Notes under the pieces: generated by a model
Database searches by the model: none
What the model was told of the DNA's origin: nothing
Seen by the model: the letters and a program-made list of their open reading frames with translations, nothing else
Part shown: piece by piece, positions 8,273-17,912 of the stretch
How the letters are laid out: every line of letters starts with the position of its first letter
Numbering within the stretch: the first letter of the stretch is position 1
Source of the DNA: an uncultured SAR116 cluster alpha proteobacterium
Lineage (GTDB): Bacteria > Pseudomonadota > Alphaproteobacteria > Puniceispirillales > Puniceispirillaceae
NCBI GenBank assembly: GCA_902583715.1
Contig: CACHXC010000008.1
Location: 1 to 52,351, forward strand
DNA: 52,351 nt
Direction of reading: 5' to 3'
Program-made: the position numbers and the translations under genes

Positions 8273-10483
8273 TTACCCTGCCATTAATGCAGGCAGGCAC
8301 CCTTCTGAAAGATTTTTCAACGCTTCAATAGATATGGTGTCATTATCACCAAATTGCAATTCCGTTTTTGCTGTCACTATGCCGATTTTGCTGATGGCTA
8401 CGCCAGCGTTTTGCGCCGCTTCGCACAGCGCCACGCCATCGCCCGTGGTCACAACGTAGCGGGCCTGTTCCTCGCCAAATGCCCAGCCATGAAGATGACC
8501 AGCGGCCGGAGGCGTGATATGGGCACCAAATGACGAATGTAGGGTCATTTCGGCAATGGTGACAGCAAGTCCGCCATCGCTTATATCATGGGCGGCGGTG
8601 ATTATGCCGGCGGCAATAAGCTCGATCAGCAGTTTACCGGCTTGTTCTTCGGCCACAAGGTCGATTGGCGGTGGTGCATGAACCGCGGTGATACCATGAT
8701 GTGCGGCGTATAAAGAGGCGCCGAGCCAGCCATCATTTTGACTGTCATCTTGGCCTAAAATGAAGATCTCTTGATCTGCGGCAATAAACTGGCTACCAAC
8801 TGCCATGGTCACATCATCAATCACCCCCACCATGCCGATAACTGGGCATGGGCGGATCGCGATACCATCGGTCTCATTGTACAAAGAGACATTGCCTGAA
8901 ATCACTGGGGTGTCAAGATGCTTTGCCGCTTTGCCCATGCCAACAACTGATTGGGCCAATTGCGCCATAATGTCGGGTTTTTCCGGGTTGCCGAAATTCA
9001 AATTATTGGTGATCGCCAGCGGGCGTGCACCAATCGCGCAAATATTGCGATAGGCTTCGGCAACCGCCTGTGCGCCACCGGTTTCGGGATCAGCCTCTAC
9101 ATAACGCGGGGTACAATCTGTGGTGATGGCCAGCCCGCGCTGGCTACCGTGGACGCGAACCACGGCTGCATCGCCGCCCGGCCCCGCAATGGTATCGGCC
9201 ATGACGTCACTGTCATATTGTTCATAAACCCAGCGCCGGCTCGCCAGATCGACATGGCCAAGCATCGATTTCAGCACATGGGTGACTGGTCGATCACTGC
9301 CCACGTCACCACTTGTAAGCCGTGGCCGTTGTGGTATCGGGTTTTGTGGACGGTCATATTCGGGTGCGTCATCAACCAATGGGGCCAGCGGAATATCACA
9401 TGCTGTGCCACCATCTTTCAACAGCACCAGACGGCCCGTTTCGGTGACCTGACCAATGGGCATGAAATCGAGGTCCCATTTATCAAAAATGGCCCGTGCG
9501 GCATCTGTGGCATCTGGCTTTAACACCATCAGCATACGTTCCTGAGATTCTGATAACATCAATTCATAAGCTGTCATGCCATTTTCACGGGCCGGCACCA
9601 GGTCAAGGTCAATCTCCATACCAAGGCCACCCTTAGAGGCCATTTCAACAGATGATGATGTTAGTCCGGCGGCGCCCATATCTTGGATGGACAAAACCGA
9701 GTCAGATGCCATCAGTTCTAAGCAGGCTTCCATCAGCAATTTACCAGTAAATGGGTCGCCAACCTGAACGGTGGGGCGCTTGCTTTCGGTTTCATCTGAA
9801 AATTCAGCCGAGGCCATGGTCGCCCCATGGATACCATCGCGTCCAGTTTTTGCCCCAACATAAATCACCGGGTTGCCGGGGCCAGTGGCGGCAGATCTAA
9901 AGATGCGGTCACTATTGGCAAGGCCAACCGCCATGGCATTAACTAAAATATTACCATTATAGGATTTATCGAAATTAACTTCGCCGCCGACAGTTGGGAT
10001 GCCAATACAATTGCCATATCCGCCAATACCAGCCACAACGCCGCTTAAAAGATGACGTGTTTTTTCATGACTTGCCTCACCAAAGCGTAAGGCATTGAGC
10101 AGGGCAACTGGCCGCGCCCCCATGGTAAAAACATCGCGCAAAATACCGCCAACACCAGTTGCTGCGCCTTGATAGGGTTCAATAAATGACGGATGATTAT
10201 GGCTTTCAATTTTAAAAATAGCCGCAAGCCCGTCGCCGATATCGACAGCGCCTGCATTTTCACCCGGCCCCTCGATCACCTGAGGGCCGTCAACAGGCAA
10301 TGTTTTTAGCCATTTCTTTGACGATTTATACGAACAATGTTCTGACCACATGGCAGAAAAAATACCCAATTCACATTGGTTTGGCGTGCGGTCAAGGCGC
10401 TTTAAAATCAGGTCCCATTCATCTCGCGACAGACCCATCGCGGCGGCATCGTCAAAGGTCATTAAGGGCTCTTTTTGCGTCAT
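8273..10483 (-). CDS. purL: Phosphoribosylformylglycinamidine synthase subunit II (small PurL)
   Basis: Converts FGAR, ATP and glutamine-derived ammonia to FGAM in de novo purine synthesis, as a complex with PurS and PurQ. At 736 aa it is the small PurL without a fused glutaminase. The N-terminal catalytic region has [15 protein letters not shown] (catalytic His49), then [12 protein letters not shown]-like [25 protein letters not shown] second AIRS-type half follows with [16 protein letters not shown] 10483 overlaps the purQ stop by 4 bp (ATGA), indicating coupling. Confidence 0.98.
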   Translation of the reverse strand: MTQKEPLMTFDDAAAMGLSRDEWDLILKRLDRTPNQCELGIFSAMWSEHCSYKSSKKWLKTLPVDGPQVIEGPGENAGAVDIGDGLAAIFKIESHNHPSFIEPYQGAATGVGGILRDVFTMGARPVALLNALRFGEASHEKTRHLLSGVVAGIGGYGNCIGIPTVGGEVNFDKSYNGNILVNAMAVGLANSDRIFRSAATGPGNPVIYVGAKTGRDGIHGATMASAEFSDETESKRPTVQVGDPFTGKLLMEACLELMASDSVLSIQDMGAAGLTSSSVEMASKGGLGMEIDLDLVPARENGMTAYELMLSESQERMLMVLKPDATDAARAIFDKWDLDFMPIGQVTETGRLVLLKDGGTACDIPLAPLVDDAPEYDRPQNPIPQRPRLTSGDVGSDRPVTHVLKSMLGHVDLASRRWVYEQYDSDVMADTIAGPGGDAAVVRVHGSQRGLAITTDCTPRYVEADPETGGAQAVAEAYRNICAIGARPLAITNNLNFGNPEKPDIMAQLAQSVVGMGKAAKHLDTPVISGNVSLYNETDGIAIRPCPVIGMVGVIDDVTMAVGSQFIAADQEIFILGQDDSQNDGWLGASLYAAHHGITAVHAPPPIDLVAEEQAGKLLIELIAAGIITAAHDISDGGLAVTIAEMTLHSSFGAHITPPAAGHLHGWAFGEEQARYVVTTGDGVALCEAAQNAGVAISKIGIVTAKTELQFGDNDTISIEALKNLSEGCLPALMAG

Positions 10484-11193
10484 GACATCAATGCCTCTAG
10501 CGATTTGGAAAGTAGGGTGGCGCCATCAGAACTGCCATGCAGGGGCGATATCGCCCGTTCTGGATGCGGCATCATGCCCATAACGCGCCCATTATTTGAC
10601 AAAATACCGGCAATGTCGCGCGCCGCCCCATTCGGGTTGGCTGGCCCTTCGGCACTGCCAGCTACATAGCGAAAGGCAATCTGGCCGTTGTCTTGCAACC
10701 GGTACAGCGTATCCTCATCAGCAAAATAATTGCCCTCATTATGGGCAACGGGGATATCAAGAGACTGTCCGGCGGTCAGCCCCGCGGTAAAGGGTGATGG
10801 CATGGTTTCAGCAGTTTCCAGACGCACCATCCGGCAACTGAAACGCAGGCCGGAATTGCGGATCAGTACGCCGGGTAACATGCCCGTTTCGGTTAGCACC
10901 TGAAAGCCGTTACACACGCCCAACACCGCGCCGCCGCGTGCGGCGTGATCCATCACCGCACTCATAATCGGTGACCGGGCAGCCAGCGCGCCGCAGCGCA
11001 GATAATCGCCAAATGAAAAGCCGCCGGGGACGATCACCAGATCGACCGGTTCGAGGTTTGCCTCTTTATGCCAGACCAATGCCGGGCGGCGATTAGTCAA
11101 TCGTTCAACCGCTACCATCATGTCACGGTCACAATTTGAACCGGGAAATACTGTGATCGCAACGCGAAGAGATACCAGAGATGAGAGTGTCAT
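10480..11193 (-). CDS. purQ: FGAM synthase glutaminase subunit PurQ
   Basis: Class I glutamine amidotransferase that feeds ammonia to PurL. Nucleophile Cys94 in [10 protein letters not shown]; the His-Glu of the triad is in MPHPERAIS near the C-terminus. PGSNCDRD near the N-terminus is typical of PurQ. 237 aa, slightly above the usual ~225 owing to a short N-terminal stretch. It is 32 bp downstream of purS and overlaps purL. Confidence 0.97.
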   Translation of the reverse strand: MTLSSLVSLRVAITVFPGSNCDRDMMVAVERLTNRRPALVWHKEANLEPVDLVIVPGGFSFGDYLRCGALAARSPIMSAVMDHAARGGAVLGVCNGFQVLTETGMLPGVLIRNSGLRFSCRMVRLETAETMPSPFTAGLTAGQSLDIPVAHNEGNYFADEDTLYRLQDNGQIAFRYVAGSAEGPANPNGAARDIAGILSNNGRVMGMMPHPERAISPLHGSSDGATLLSKSLEALMS

Positions 11194-11225
11194 AATTTGC
11201 TACATGCTGAAAATTGCGTGGTAAA

Positions 11226-11477
11226 TCAGGTTTCGTCAGCTATGTCGATACTGTAATCTTCAATCACAGTATTTGACAGCAACGTTTCGCACATGCGCGC
11301 AACACGCTGGCGTAAACGGGCCGGGTCGGTTTCGTCAACATCCAACAAAATCTGTTTGCCGACCCGTACATCATTAACCTCGCTAAATCCGAGGTCGCCC
11401 AGCGATCTTGCGATGGCGCGTCCTTGCGGGTCTAAAACGCCTTCTTTAAGAGAGATATTCACTATGGCTTGCATCAT
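11226..11477 (-). CDS. purS: FGAM synthase subunit PurS
   Basis: Small structural subunit that bridges PurL and PurQ and helps channel ammonia. 83 aa, normal for PurS, with VNISLKEGVLDPQGRAI at the start and LGFSEVNDVRVGKQILLDV following, both family hallmarks. Start is ambiguous between ATG 11477 and ATG 11474; AAGG upstream is better spaced for 11474. Confidence 0.95.
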   Translation of the reverse strand: MMQAIVNISLKEGVLDPQGRAIARSLGDLGFSEVNDVRVGKQILLDVDETDPARLRQRVARMCETLLSNTVIEDYSIDIADET

Positions 11478-11515
11478 TTTGCCTTTAGTTGGTTAGTGCC
11501 TGTTTGTCCATATGG

Positions 11516-12265
11516 TTATTGGTTCAGATCGGGAATGTTTACACCCATTCGCTGGGCGATTTCTTGATAGGCTTCAACAAGTCCCCCCAAGTCACGCCGA
11601 AATCTGTCTTTGTCCATTTTTTCATTAGTTTGTGCGTCCCACAACCGGCAATTATCCGGGCTGATTTCATCGGCCAGCATAATAACCGGATCGTCTGCGG
11701 CGTCTTGGTCACGGTAAAATCGACCAAATTCCAGCTTGAAATCAATCAGTCTAACGCCAATTCCCAGAAACAATTCGGTGAGAAAATCATTGATACGCAA
11801 AGTGTCTTCAACAATGATTTCCAGCTCTTTTGGTGTCGCCCAGCCAAACGTGAAAATATGTTCGGGCGCGACAATCGGGTCGCCAAGGCTGTCATCTTTG
11901 AGGAAAAATTCGACCAATTTGTTGTTTAATATCGCGCCTTCTTCCAGCCCAAGGCGCGGGCAAATTGACCCGGCAGCTACATTTCTAACAACGACTTCGA
12001 CCGGAATAATTTCAAGCTTGCGGATCAGCTGTTCACGGTCATTCAGGCGGGCGATAAAATGGTTAGGAATGCCCAAATCCCCGACCGCTGTCATAATATG
12101 CTCGCTGATGTAGTTATTCAGCACGCCTTTGCCTTTGATCACGTCTTTTTTCTGCGCGTTAAAGGCGGTGGCGTCATCTTTAAAATATTGCACCAAGGTG
12201 CCAGCTTCCGGCCCTTCAAAAATGACCTTGGCCTTGCCTTCATAGAGCCGTTGTCTCTTTGTCAT
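11516..12265 (-). CDS. purC: SAICAR synthetase
   Basis: Joins CAIR and aspartate with ATP to give SAICAR. The N-terminal [12 protein letters not shown] is the ATP-binding signature, then [23 protein letters not shown] and [10 protein letters not shown]. 249 aa, typical of the short bacterial form. It sits between purB (41 bp upstream) and purS on the minus strand, in a run of consecutive purine genes. Confidence 0.97.
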   Translation of the reverse strand: MTKRQRLYEGKAKVIFEGPEAGTLVQYFKDDATAFNAQKKDVIKGKGVLNNYISEHIMTAVGDLGIPNHFIARLNDREQLIRKLEIIPVEVVVRNVAAGSICPRLGLEEGAILNNKLVEFFLKDDSLGDPIVAPEHIFTFGWATPKELEIIVEDTLRINDFLTELFLGIGVRLIDFKLEFGRFYRDQDAADDPVIMLADEISPDNCRLWDAQTNEKMDKDRFRRDLGGLVEAYQEIAQRMGVNIPDLNQ

Positions 12266-12306
12266 GATCGTCTCTGTCCTTGCGAAAAGGTAGCGGGCAT
12301 CTACGG

Positions 12307-13599
12307 CTATCCGAAAACGCGTTTAAAAATTGTGTCGACATGTTGAAAGTGCTGGTCAAGGTCAAATAAGGCGTCGAGTTCCTGATCGGTCAGGCGTGCG
12401 CTGACATCTTCATCAGATTTTAGTTTGTCAAGATAACTGCCACCTTCGGCCCAGATTTTCATGGCATTGCGCTGGACATATACATAGGCGTTTTCCCGGC
12501 TAACCCCTTTTTGCGTTAGTGCCAACAACACTTGCTGTGAATGCACTAGCCCGCCAAGCTTGTCGAGATTGCCCTGCATGGCATCTGGATAGACAAGCAA
12601 GTTTTCAACAACACCAGCTACACGGTGCAAGGCAAAATCAAGCGCGATGGTGGCATCCGGGGCAAATACACGTTCGACGGATGAATGCGAAATATCGCGT
12701 TCGTGCCACAAAGCAACATTTTCCAAGGCAGGCACCACTGCCGCCCGTACAATGCGGGCAATGCCGGTCAAATTTTCGGTCAGCACCGGGTTGCGTTTAT
12801 GCGGCATGGCCGATGACCCTTTTTGCCCAGCCGAAAAAAATTCTTCGGCTTCGCGCACCTCGGTGCGTTGCATATGGCGTATTTCAACCGACAGACGTTC
12901 AATTGAACTGGCAATGACCCCTAATGTCGCAAAAAACATAGCATGGCGGTCACGCGGGATCACCTGCGTTGAGACAGGTTCAATCTCAAGCCCCATTTTT
13001 TCGGCAACATGCGTTTCAACGAAAGGGTCAATATGGGCAAAGGTGCCCACCGCACCAGAGATAGCACAAGTGGCGATTTCGCGGCGTGCTGCAACCAACC
13101 GCTCGCGGCAACGCGTAAATTCAGCGTAAAAACTGGCAAGTTTCAGACCAAGCGTAGTTGGTTCAGCATGAATGCCATGGCTACGGCCAATGGTGGCGGT
13201 GCGTTTGTGTTCATGCGCGCGTTTATCAAGACCCGCAAGCAAGCGATCAAGCCCGACCAGCATCAAGTCAGTGGCCCGAACCAGTTGAACAGATAGGGTG
13301 GTATCTAACACATCGGACGATGTCATGCCTTGATGCACAAACCGGGCGTCCTCACCAATATGTTCGGCAAGATTTGTCAAAAAGGCGATGACGTCATGTT
13401 TGGTCTCGCGCTCAATCTCGTTAATGCGGTCAATTTCAAAGGCGCCGCGTTGCCAAATCGTGGCGGCCGCCTCGGCCGGAATGACGCCCAGTTTTGCCTG
13501 TGCATCACACGCGTGGGCTTCAATTTCAAACCAAATTTGGAATTTGCTTTCCTCCGACCAAATTGAGCTCATCTCGGGCCGGGAATAACGAGGGATCAT
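12307..13599 (-). CDS. purB: Adenylosuccinate lyase
   Basis: Acts twice in purine synthesis: SAICAR to AICAR plus fumarate, and adenylosuccinate to AMP plus fumarate. The fumarase/aspartase superfamily signature [17 protein letters not shown] holds the catalytic Ser loop, and [11 protein letters not shown] and [12 protein letters not shown] are also clear. 430 aa, the normal size of the alphaproteobacterial type. ATG 13599 opens the minus-strand purine block. Upstream, 13600-13706 separates it from a small plus-strand ORF. Confidence 0.97.
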   Translation of the reverse strand: MIPRYSRPEMSSIWSEESKFQIWFEIEAHACDAQAKLGVIPAEAAATIWQRGAFEIDRINEIERETKHDVIAFLTNLAEHIGEDARFVHQGMTSSDVLDTTLSVQLVRATDLMLVGLDRLLAGLDKRAHEHKRTATIGRSHGIHAEPTTLGLKLASFYAEFTRCRERLVAARREIATCAISGAVGTFAHIDPFVETHVAEKMGLEIEPVSTQVIPRDRHAMFFATLGVIASSIERLSVEIRHMQRTEVREAEEFFSAGQKGSSAMPHKRNPVLTENLTGIARIVRAAVVPALENVALWHERDISHSSVERVFAPDATIALDFALHRVAGVVENLLVYPDAMQGNLDKLGGLVHSQQVLLALTQKGVSRENAYVYVQRNAMKIWAEGGSYLDKLKSDEDVSARLTDQELDALFDLDQHFQHVDTIFKRVFG

Positions 13600-13706
13600 G
13601 CGAACAATACCTTTTGCGTTGGAAGACGTCAGGTTGTAGCATTGAGGCAGGTAAAAAGCCAGACTTTAACTATAATTTGTGGGCAATTTGGACGGGAACA
13701 CACAAT

Positions 13707-13889
13707 ATGCTGTTTCGACGTATTTTGATGGCGGCGCTGATGACAGCCGCGCGCAACCCCGCTGTACAGAAAAAAGCGGGTGAGGCAGCAGGAAAAGCCT
13801 TGAATGCGGCACGCCCCGGCTTGTTAGCGGCAAGTCGTAGGGCTGGTGAAATGACCCGAAAACTCTCTGAAAATATGAAAAAAAAGTGA
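13707..13889 (+). CDS. Small basic Ala-rich protein, 60 aa, unknown function
   Basis: Reading from ATG 13707 gives a 60-aa protein that begins MLFRRILMAALMTAA and is rich in Ala, Lys and Arg, ending in a run of Lys. It has an amphipathic, helix-prone look with repeated AxxK/R spacing and no Cys. The frame is open further upstream to 13494, but that part is antisense to purB, so I use the ATG after the purB divergence. Its 3' end reaches the remains of the radC 3' end on the other strand. No function is claimed; it may be a conserved alphaproteobacterial small protein or noise. Confidence 0.45.
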   Translation: MLFRRILMAALMTAARNPAVQKKAGEAAGKALNAARPGLLAASRRAGEMTRKLSENMKKK

Positions 13890-13912
13890 ATTTTTGGTAA
13901 GCCGCCCCCGAT

Positions 13913-14633
13913 GTTGTAAATAGCCGAGGCTTTCAAAGCTGACGCAAATGGTGTCGGCGATAATGAAATGATCATGAAGGGTCGCCCATTACCGTTAGGG
14001 CCTTTTCTATGCCACGCGTTACCGCAATATCAACGAGCGATGGTTTCGCCTCGCAGCTTGGGTGATTGCGGACAAGAATCACCGACCGTGCGTGATGCTT
14101 CAGGGCGGCATTAACCACTTCACGCGCATAGACTGCGGTCTGATTGATTATGCCAATTGACATGGTCTCCTCGCCAATCAACCGGTTCTGATTATCCAGA
14201 CATAAAATAACAAAATGTTCGACAGGTTTATGCGCTAATCTGTTGATGCAGTAATCTTGAACATGCATCCAATTGCTCAACACCGGCTGGTTTTTTTGCG
14301 TGAATGACTAAGATGAAGCGCCGCCTCTTCGGTGACTTTAATCGCCACAATGGTGGCTGGGCCAACTTGTTCTACCTCTTGCAATTTTTCCACTGGTGCG
14401 CGCAACACACTAGCCAACTTCCGGAATCGGTGCATCAGCCGTTTGGCGATTGGGTTGGTGTCACCGCGCGGAATGCTCTGATAGAGAAGCATCTCCAGCA
14501 GTTCAAGTTCGGTCAAAGACTCGGCCGATTTGCCAAGCACCTTGTTGCGCATACGTGCCTGGTGCCCACATATATCTGGGTTTTTTGACCGCGACCCGCG
14601 CGGTTCATCGTCTGGTTGTGATGGGGTGTTCAT
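13913..14633 (-). pseudogene. radC: Decayed radC (JAB/MPN-domain protein), two frameshifts and lost active-site motif
   Basis: Frame 1 (14633-14277) has the RadC helix-hairpin-helix part: GHQARMRNKVL, LTELELLEMLLYQSIPRGDTNP, VEQVGPATIVAIK. It stops after a run of seven A (14291-14297 on the plus strand reads T7). The next frame (from about 14283 back to 13972) continues with PVLSNWMHVQDYC, NRLIGEE and VYAREVVNAALKH. Shifting frame once more near 13977 recovers HDHFIIADTICVSFESLGYL, the normal RadC end. The metal motif HxHPSGD reads RNHPSCE, so key ligands are lost. This makes sequencing error alone an unlikely explanation. Intact RadC is about 220-240 aa. Confidence 0.85.
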
Positions 14634-14708
14634 ACCCCTTAAGATAGAGAAAAACCGTAAAATTTGGTTAATCTCGAGCAGATTGGGGGCGCTGATTTTC
14701 CGATATAG

Positions 14709-15500
14709 TTATAAATTATACGGCGGCATGGTCAGGCCTGCTGGTGACAGGGTGAAAATTTCGGGGGCATCGTTGGTGACGCCAATCGAATGTTCGAATT
14801 GTGCAGACAGGCTTTTATCGCGGGTCACGGCGGTCCATCCGTCGGACAGGATTTTTGTTTCATTGCGCCCTGCATTGATCATTGGCTCGATGGTAAAAAT
14901 CATCCCGGGTTCAAGCCGCATACCTTCGCCCGGCAAGCCATAATGTAAAATGGTTGGGGCGCAATGAAATGTCTGGCCCAGACCATGGCCAGTAAAATCC
15001 TGCACCACAGAAAATCGCTGAGATTCGGCAAAAGACTGAATAGCATGGCCAATATCCCCAAGCGTGTTGCCAGGGCGAGCCACCTCTATGCCGCGCATCA
15101 GGCATTCATAGGTGATTTCAGTCAATCTTTGTGCTTTGACGGATGGTGTGCCCACATAAAACATGCGCGATGTGTCGCCATACCAGCTATCTAGAATGAC
15201 GGTGACATCTATATTGAGAATATCCCCATCACGCAGGCTCTTGTCACCGGGGATGCCATGACAAACAACATGGTTCAGCGAAATACATGTTGATTTAGGA
15301 AATCCCTTGTAATTCAGTGGAGCGGGTACGGCGCCATGTGCCAGAATATAATCATGACATAGCCTGTCGAGTTCTTCTGTTGTGACGCCAGCAACAACAT
15401 GCGGCGTGATCATATCCAGAACCGTTGCCGCCAGCCTGCCGGCTTTGCGCATGCCAGCAAATCCGTCTTCACCATGCCGAATAACTGTTTCTTGTCGCAT
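14709..15500 (-). CDS. map: Methionine aminopeptidase, type I
   Basis: Removes the initiator Met from nascent proteins; needs two divalent metals. The pita-bread fold ligands can all be placed: Asp in NIDVTVILDSWYGDTSR (two), His in FTGHGLGQTFH, Glu in FTIEPMIN and Glu in AQFEHSIGV. The substrate-site His is in NHVVCHGIP. 263 aa, normal for type I with no SH3-like zinc extension. ATG 15500 follows a 218-bp divergent gap to the CinA-like gene. Downstream it is followed by the dead radC, not by rpsM or infA. Confidence 0.97.
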   Translation of the reverse strand: MRQETVIRHGEDGFAGMRKAGRLAATVLDMITPHVVAGVTTEELDRLCHDYILAHGAVPAPLNYKGFPKSTCISLNHVVCHGIPGDKSLRDGDILNIDVTVILDSWYGDTSRMFYVGTPSVKAQRLTEITYECLMRGIEVARPGNTLGDIGHAIQSFAESQRFSVVQDFTGHGLGQTFHCAPTILHYGLPGEGMRLEPGMIFTIEPMINAGRNETKILSDGWTAVTRDKSLSAQFEHSIGVTNDAPEIFTLSPAGLTMPPYNL

Positions 15501-15652
15501 TTTTAATCCTGTCAGCTTCCGGTGGACGCAAAAATTTGGATAACACCCAAATCTGATTTACCGTGTCTGCGGCCTGTCTAGCATATTCTGCATGCTTATC
15601 GGTGTAAAAATTTTCTGATACTGCAGGACATGTCACAAGCAAACAGCACGAT

Positions 15653-15681
15653 TTGACAAAATCTTTCTTGGCGCTCATTCT
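15653..15681 (+). promoter_or_regulatory. Possible sigma-70 promoter of the CinA-like gene
   Basis: Perfect -35 TTGACA (15653-15658); 17 bp further is CATTCT (15676-15681), a poor -10. The position about 40 nt before the start fits. Based on the -35 only. Nothing else is supported in the 15501-15718 gap. Confidence 0.3.
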
Positions 15682-15718
15682 GCCGCGCTTACAGAACTTT
15701 TTTATTAAGGTTTAGGTG

Positions 15719-16498
15719 ATGTCCCAACCAAAAAACCCGACTGCCGCGATTATTGTGATTGGTGATGAAATTTTATCAGGCCGGACCAAAGATAAAAATA
15801 TTGGCTGGTTGGCAGAAAAATTACGTGCACAAGGCATTCAGCTTGTTGAAGCACGGGTGATTGCTGATAACCGGCAGGTGATCATCGATACCGTAAAGAC
15901 GCTGTCTGCGGCTTATGATCTGGTGTTTACCAGTGGCGGCATTGGACCAACGCATGATGATATTACAACCGAGGCGGTGGCGGCGGCGTTTGATGTGCCG
16001 GTTATACGGCACCCAGAGGCTGAACGCCGGCTGGTGGCGCATTACGAGAATACTGATCTGGAATTTAATGCGGCCCGCCAGAAAATGGCTGACATTCCAG
16101 CAACGGCAACGCTGATCGACAACCCGCTATCGGCGGCCCCTGGGTTTATTTTGGGTAATGTGCATGTTTTGCCGGGGGTGCCGGCAATTTTGCAGGCCAT
16201 GTTTGAGGGGGTGTGCAGTTCTTTGCCGGGCGGTGTGGTCATGACCCGGATCACAGTGCAATGCGGCACTGGCGAGGGCAATATTGCGACCATTTTGGCA
16301 ACGGTGCAATCGCGCTATGAGGGGGTCAGCATTGGGAGTTATCCGTGGTTTAAACCCGGTCAATTCGGCACAGCTGTTGTGGTGAGTGGCCTAGACCAAA
16401 CCGCAACAGCATCCGCGGCAAAAGAAGTCGAATCTGAAGTCCGGCTTTTTGGTGCTGATGCGCAGATCGTTGAGGCTGGCGGGACCCCGCTGAGCTAG
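15719..16498 (+). CDS. CinA N-terminal / molybdopterin-binding (MoCF) domain protein
   Basis: Single MoCF-biosynthesis-like domain as found at the N-terminus of CinA. Marks: VIGDEILSGRTKDKNIGWLA at the start, then FTSGGIGPTHDDITTEAVAAAF, the anion-binding loop. It is about 259 aa and lacks the C-terminal nicotinamide-nucleotide amidase domain of full CinA. Stand-alone proteins of this kind are common in alphaproteobacteria; some CinA N-domains have ADP-ribose pyrophosphatase activity, but the substrate here is unknown. GTG 15716 precedes ATG 15719; AAGG at 15707-15710 fits the ATG. Confidence 0.85.
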   Translation: MSQPKNPTAAIIVIGDEILSGRTKDKNIGWLAEKLRAQGIQLVEARVIADNRQVIIDTVKTLSAAYDLVFTSGGIGPTHDDITTEAVAAAFDVPVIRHPEAERRLVAHYENTDLEFNAARQKMADIPATATLIDNPLSAAPGFILGNVHVLPGVPAILQAMFEGVCSSLPGGVVMTRITVQCGTGEGNIATILATVQSRYEGVSIGSYPWFKPGQFGTAVVVSGLDQTATASAAKEVESEVRLFGADAQIVEAGGTPLS

Positions 16499-16520
16499 CA
16501 CGGGCTATGCATAGAGGTGG

Positions 16521-17423
16521 CTATCCCCATGGACCGGTTGGGTGATCACCATCAGATTTTGTTTTTTTGCGGCGCGATAATGGTACCGAGCTTTTTGGTG
16601 GCCGTGTTGATGTTGCTTTTATGGCGGGGGGCGAGCCTGCCGGGGCGGCCCGGCGATAGCGAGCGCGTGCTTCGGCTTTTACTTCGTGAAAATTTAACGG
16701 GCGATCTGCCCAGTTTTTTAGGTCAACATCCCGGTCAAAAAGCGCGACATGGCGGTATTTGAAAAATGGGATCAGCGCCATACCAGCTAAAAACCCACCA
16801 ATATGCGCTAAATAGGCAACGCCGCCGCCGGTGTCGCTTAGGGCTTGCGGCACCGCAACAAATTGCCCGCCAATCCATACACCAAGCACCAGCCATGCGG
16901 GCAGATTAATGAATCTAAAAAAAATCAAAATCAGAAAAAAACATCTGATTGCGGCTTTTGGATGCAATAGTAAATAGGCCCCTAAAACGCCGGCAATACC
17001 GCCTGATGCGCCGATCATGGGAATTGTCGAGCTGGGGTCGAGTGCGGCTTGTGCCATCGCCGCCGCGGTACCGCAAATCGCATAAAACAGGATAAATCTG
17101 CCACGCCCCATGGCCGCTTCGACATTATCGCCAAAAATCCAAAGATACAGCATATTGCTACCAATATGCATCCAACCGGCATGTAAAAACATAGAGGTGA
17201 AAATGGTGCTCCATTCTGGCACCAACACCATATTTTCTGGCAGGTCGGCCGGGGTGAAAAACACCGCTGGGATAAAACCAAGCTGATACACAAGATTATG
17301 CGCGGTGCGGTAATCTAGCGATTCCTGCCAGAAAAACCCAGATAAGCATAGGGCCATAATTATCCATGTCACAAACGGGCGTGCCACAGTCGGATTATTG
17401 TCAAATAATGGCAGAAAAAACAT
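16521..17423 (-). CDS. Rhomboid family intramembrane serine protease
   Basis: Integral inner-membrane protease cleaving transmembrane segments. Catalytic Ser140 in GASGG (138-142) and catalytic His207 in AHIGGFLAG match the Ser-His dyad. HIGSNMLYLWIFGDNVE (86-102) is the family's second-helix motif with the oxyanion Asn. Six hydrophobic segments are visible between residues 17 and 217. The C-terminal 80 residues are hydrophilic and rich in Lys, Arg and Pro, so probably cytoplasmic and disordered. Substrate unknown. It converges on the CinA-like gene with 22 bp between stops. Confidence 0.9.
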   Translation of the reverse strand: MFFLPLFDNNPTVARPFVTWIIMALCLSGFFWQESLDYRTAHNLVYQLGFIPAVFFTPADLPENMVLVPEWSTIFTSMFLHAGWMHIGSNMLYLWIFGDNVEAAMGRGRFILFYAICGTAAAMAQAALDPSSTIPMIGASGGIAGVLGAYLLLHPKAAIRCFFLILIFFRFINLPAWLVLGVWIGGQFVAVPQALSDTGGGVAYLAHIGGFLAGMALIPFFKYRHVALFDRDVDLKNWADRPLNFHEVKAEARARYRRAAPAGSPPAIKATSTRPPKSSVPLSRRKKTKSDGDHPTGPWG

Positions 17424-17518
17424 GCAAAACAGCCCGCTATTGGTATGATCAATACGCCTACAGCCTATCGCGCTTGCGCGGCTTTGTCATGCACTGGGTA
17501 AGGGGGGTGGTTGATGTT

Positions 17519-17537
17519 AACTCAATTGAATTGGGTT
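17519..17537 (-). terminator. Inverted repeat directly 3' of tRNA-Leu
   Basis: AACTCAATT (17519-17527) and AATTGGGTT (17529-17537) are complementary with one G-U pair, so the transcript could form a hairpin starting one base past the tRNA CCA. No clear T-run follows. It may help end or process the tRNA transcript. Confidence 0.35.
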
Positions 17538-17538
17538 A

Positions 17539-17623
17539 TGGTGCGGGCGGGGAGACTTGAACTCCCACGGCCTAGGGCCCACGGATTTTAAGTCCGTTAT
17601 GTCTACCATTCCATCACGCCCGC
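17539..17623 (-). tRNA. tRNA-Leu (anticodon UAA)
   Basis: On the minus strand the 85-nt sequence starts GCGGGCG and ends CGCCCGC-A-CCA, giving a perfect 7-bp acceptor stem with an encoded CCA. The anticodon arm ACGGA-CTTAAAA-TCCGT holds UAA. A long variable arm (class II) with GGGCCCTAGGCC and the T arm GGGAG-TTCAAGT-CTCCC follow. The D arm has the usual TGG...TGGTAGA pattern. The gene stands alone, with no neighbouring tRNA. Confidence 0.97.
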
Positions 17624-17677
17624 AAAAGCGCTGTCTGCTGAAGTTTGTAAAAACCGGCAGGGGGTAACAGCACCAAA

Positions 17678-17706
17678 CTGATAGCCCAACAGTGCACCAG
17701 ACGCAA
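17678..17706 (-). promoter_or_regulatory. Possible promoter of tRNA-Leu
   Basis: On the minus strand TTGCGT (17706-17701) and TATCAG (17683-17678) are 17 bp apart and lie about 55 bp before the tRNA 5' end. A moderate match only. Confidence 0.3.
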
Positions 17707-17760
17707 AAGAAACTCACCAAAAATAGCAAAAATTTTTCTGTCATTTAATTTTGACCAATT

Positions 17761-17776
17761 GGCGGTGCTGACCGCC
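17761..17776. other. Perfect 6-bp inverted repeat
   Basis: GGCGGT (17761-17766), loop GCTG, ACCGCC (17771-17776). No T-run on either side. It lies between the tRNA and the CWC-protein gene; the remainder of this 270-bp gap shows nothing else I can support. Confidence 0.4.
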
Positions 17777-17912
17777 GAGTGTTCTCGCATCAGAAAACCG
17801 AGTCTAGTCATCTGTAACTAGGCTGATCCCATTAATCGTCACGCAAAAGTTATTTGACTTTGGCCGGCCCATTGCACAGGCTCATAAAGTCAGCGTGATG
17901 TTGGGTGACCCC

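Noticed and set aside
13494-13706. 131-aa version of the small Lys/Ala-rich ORF
   Set aside because: Its first part is antisense to purB; the ATG at 13707 is the first one after the gene boundary.
15469-15678. 69-aa minus-strand ORF upstream of map
   Set aside because: It overlaps the map start in another frame and has no recognisable domain; better explained as the divergent regulatory gap.
17519-17623. Integration (att) site at tRNA-Leu
   Set aside because: No integrase, no phage genes and no repeat of the tRNA 3' end were found in the window.
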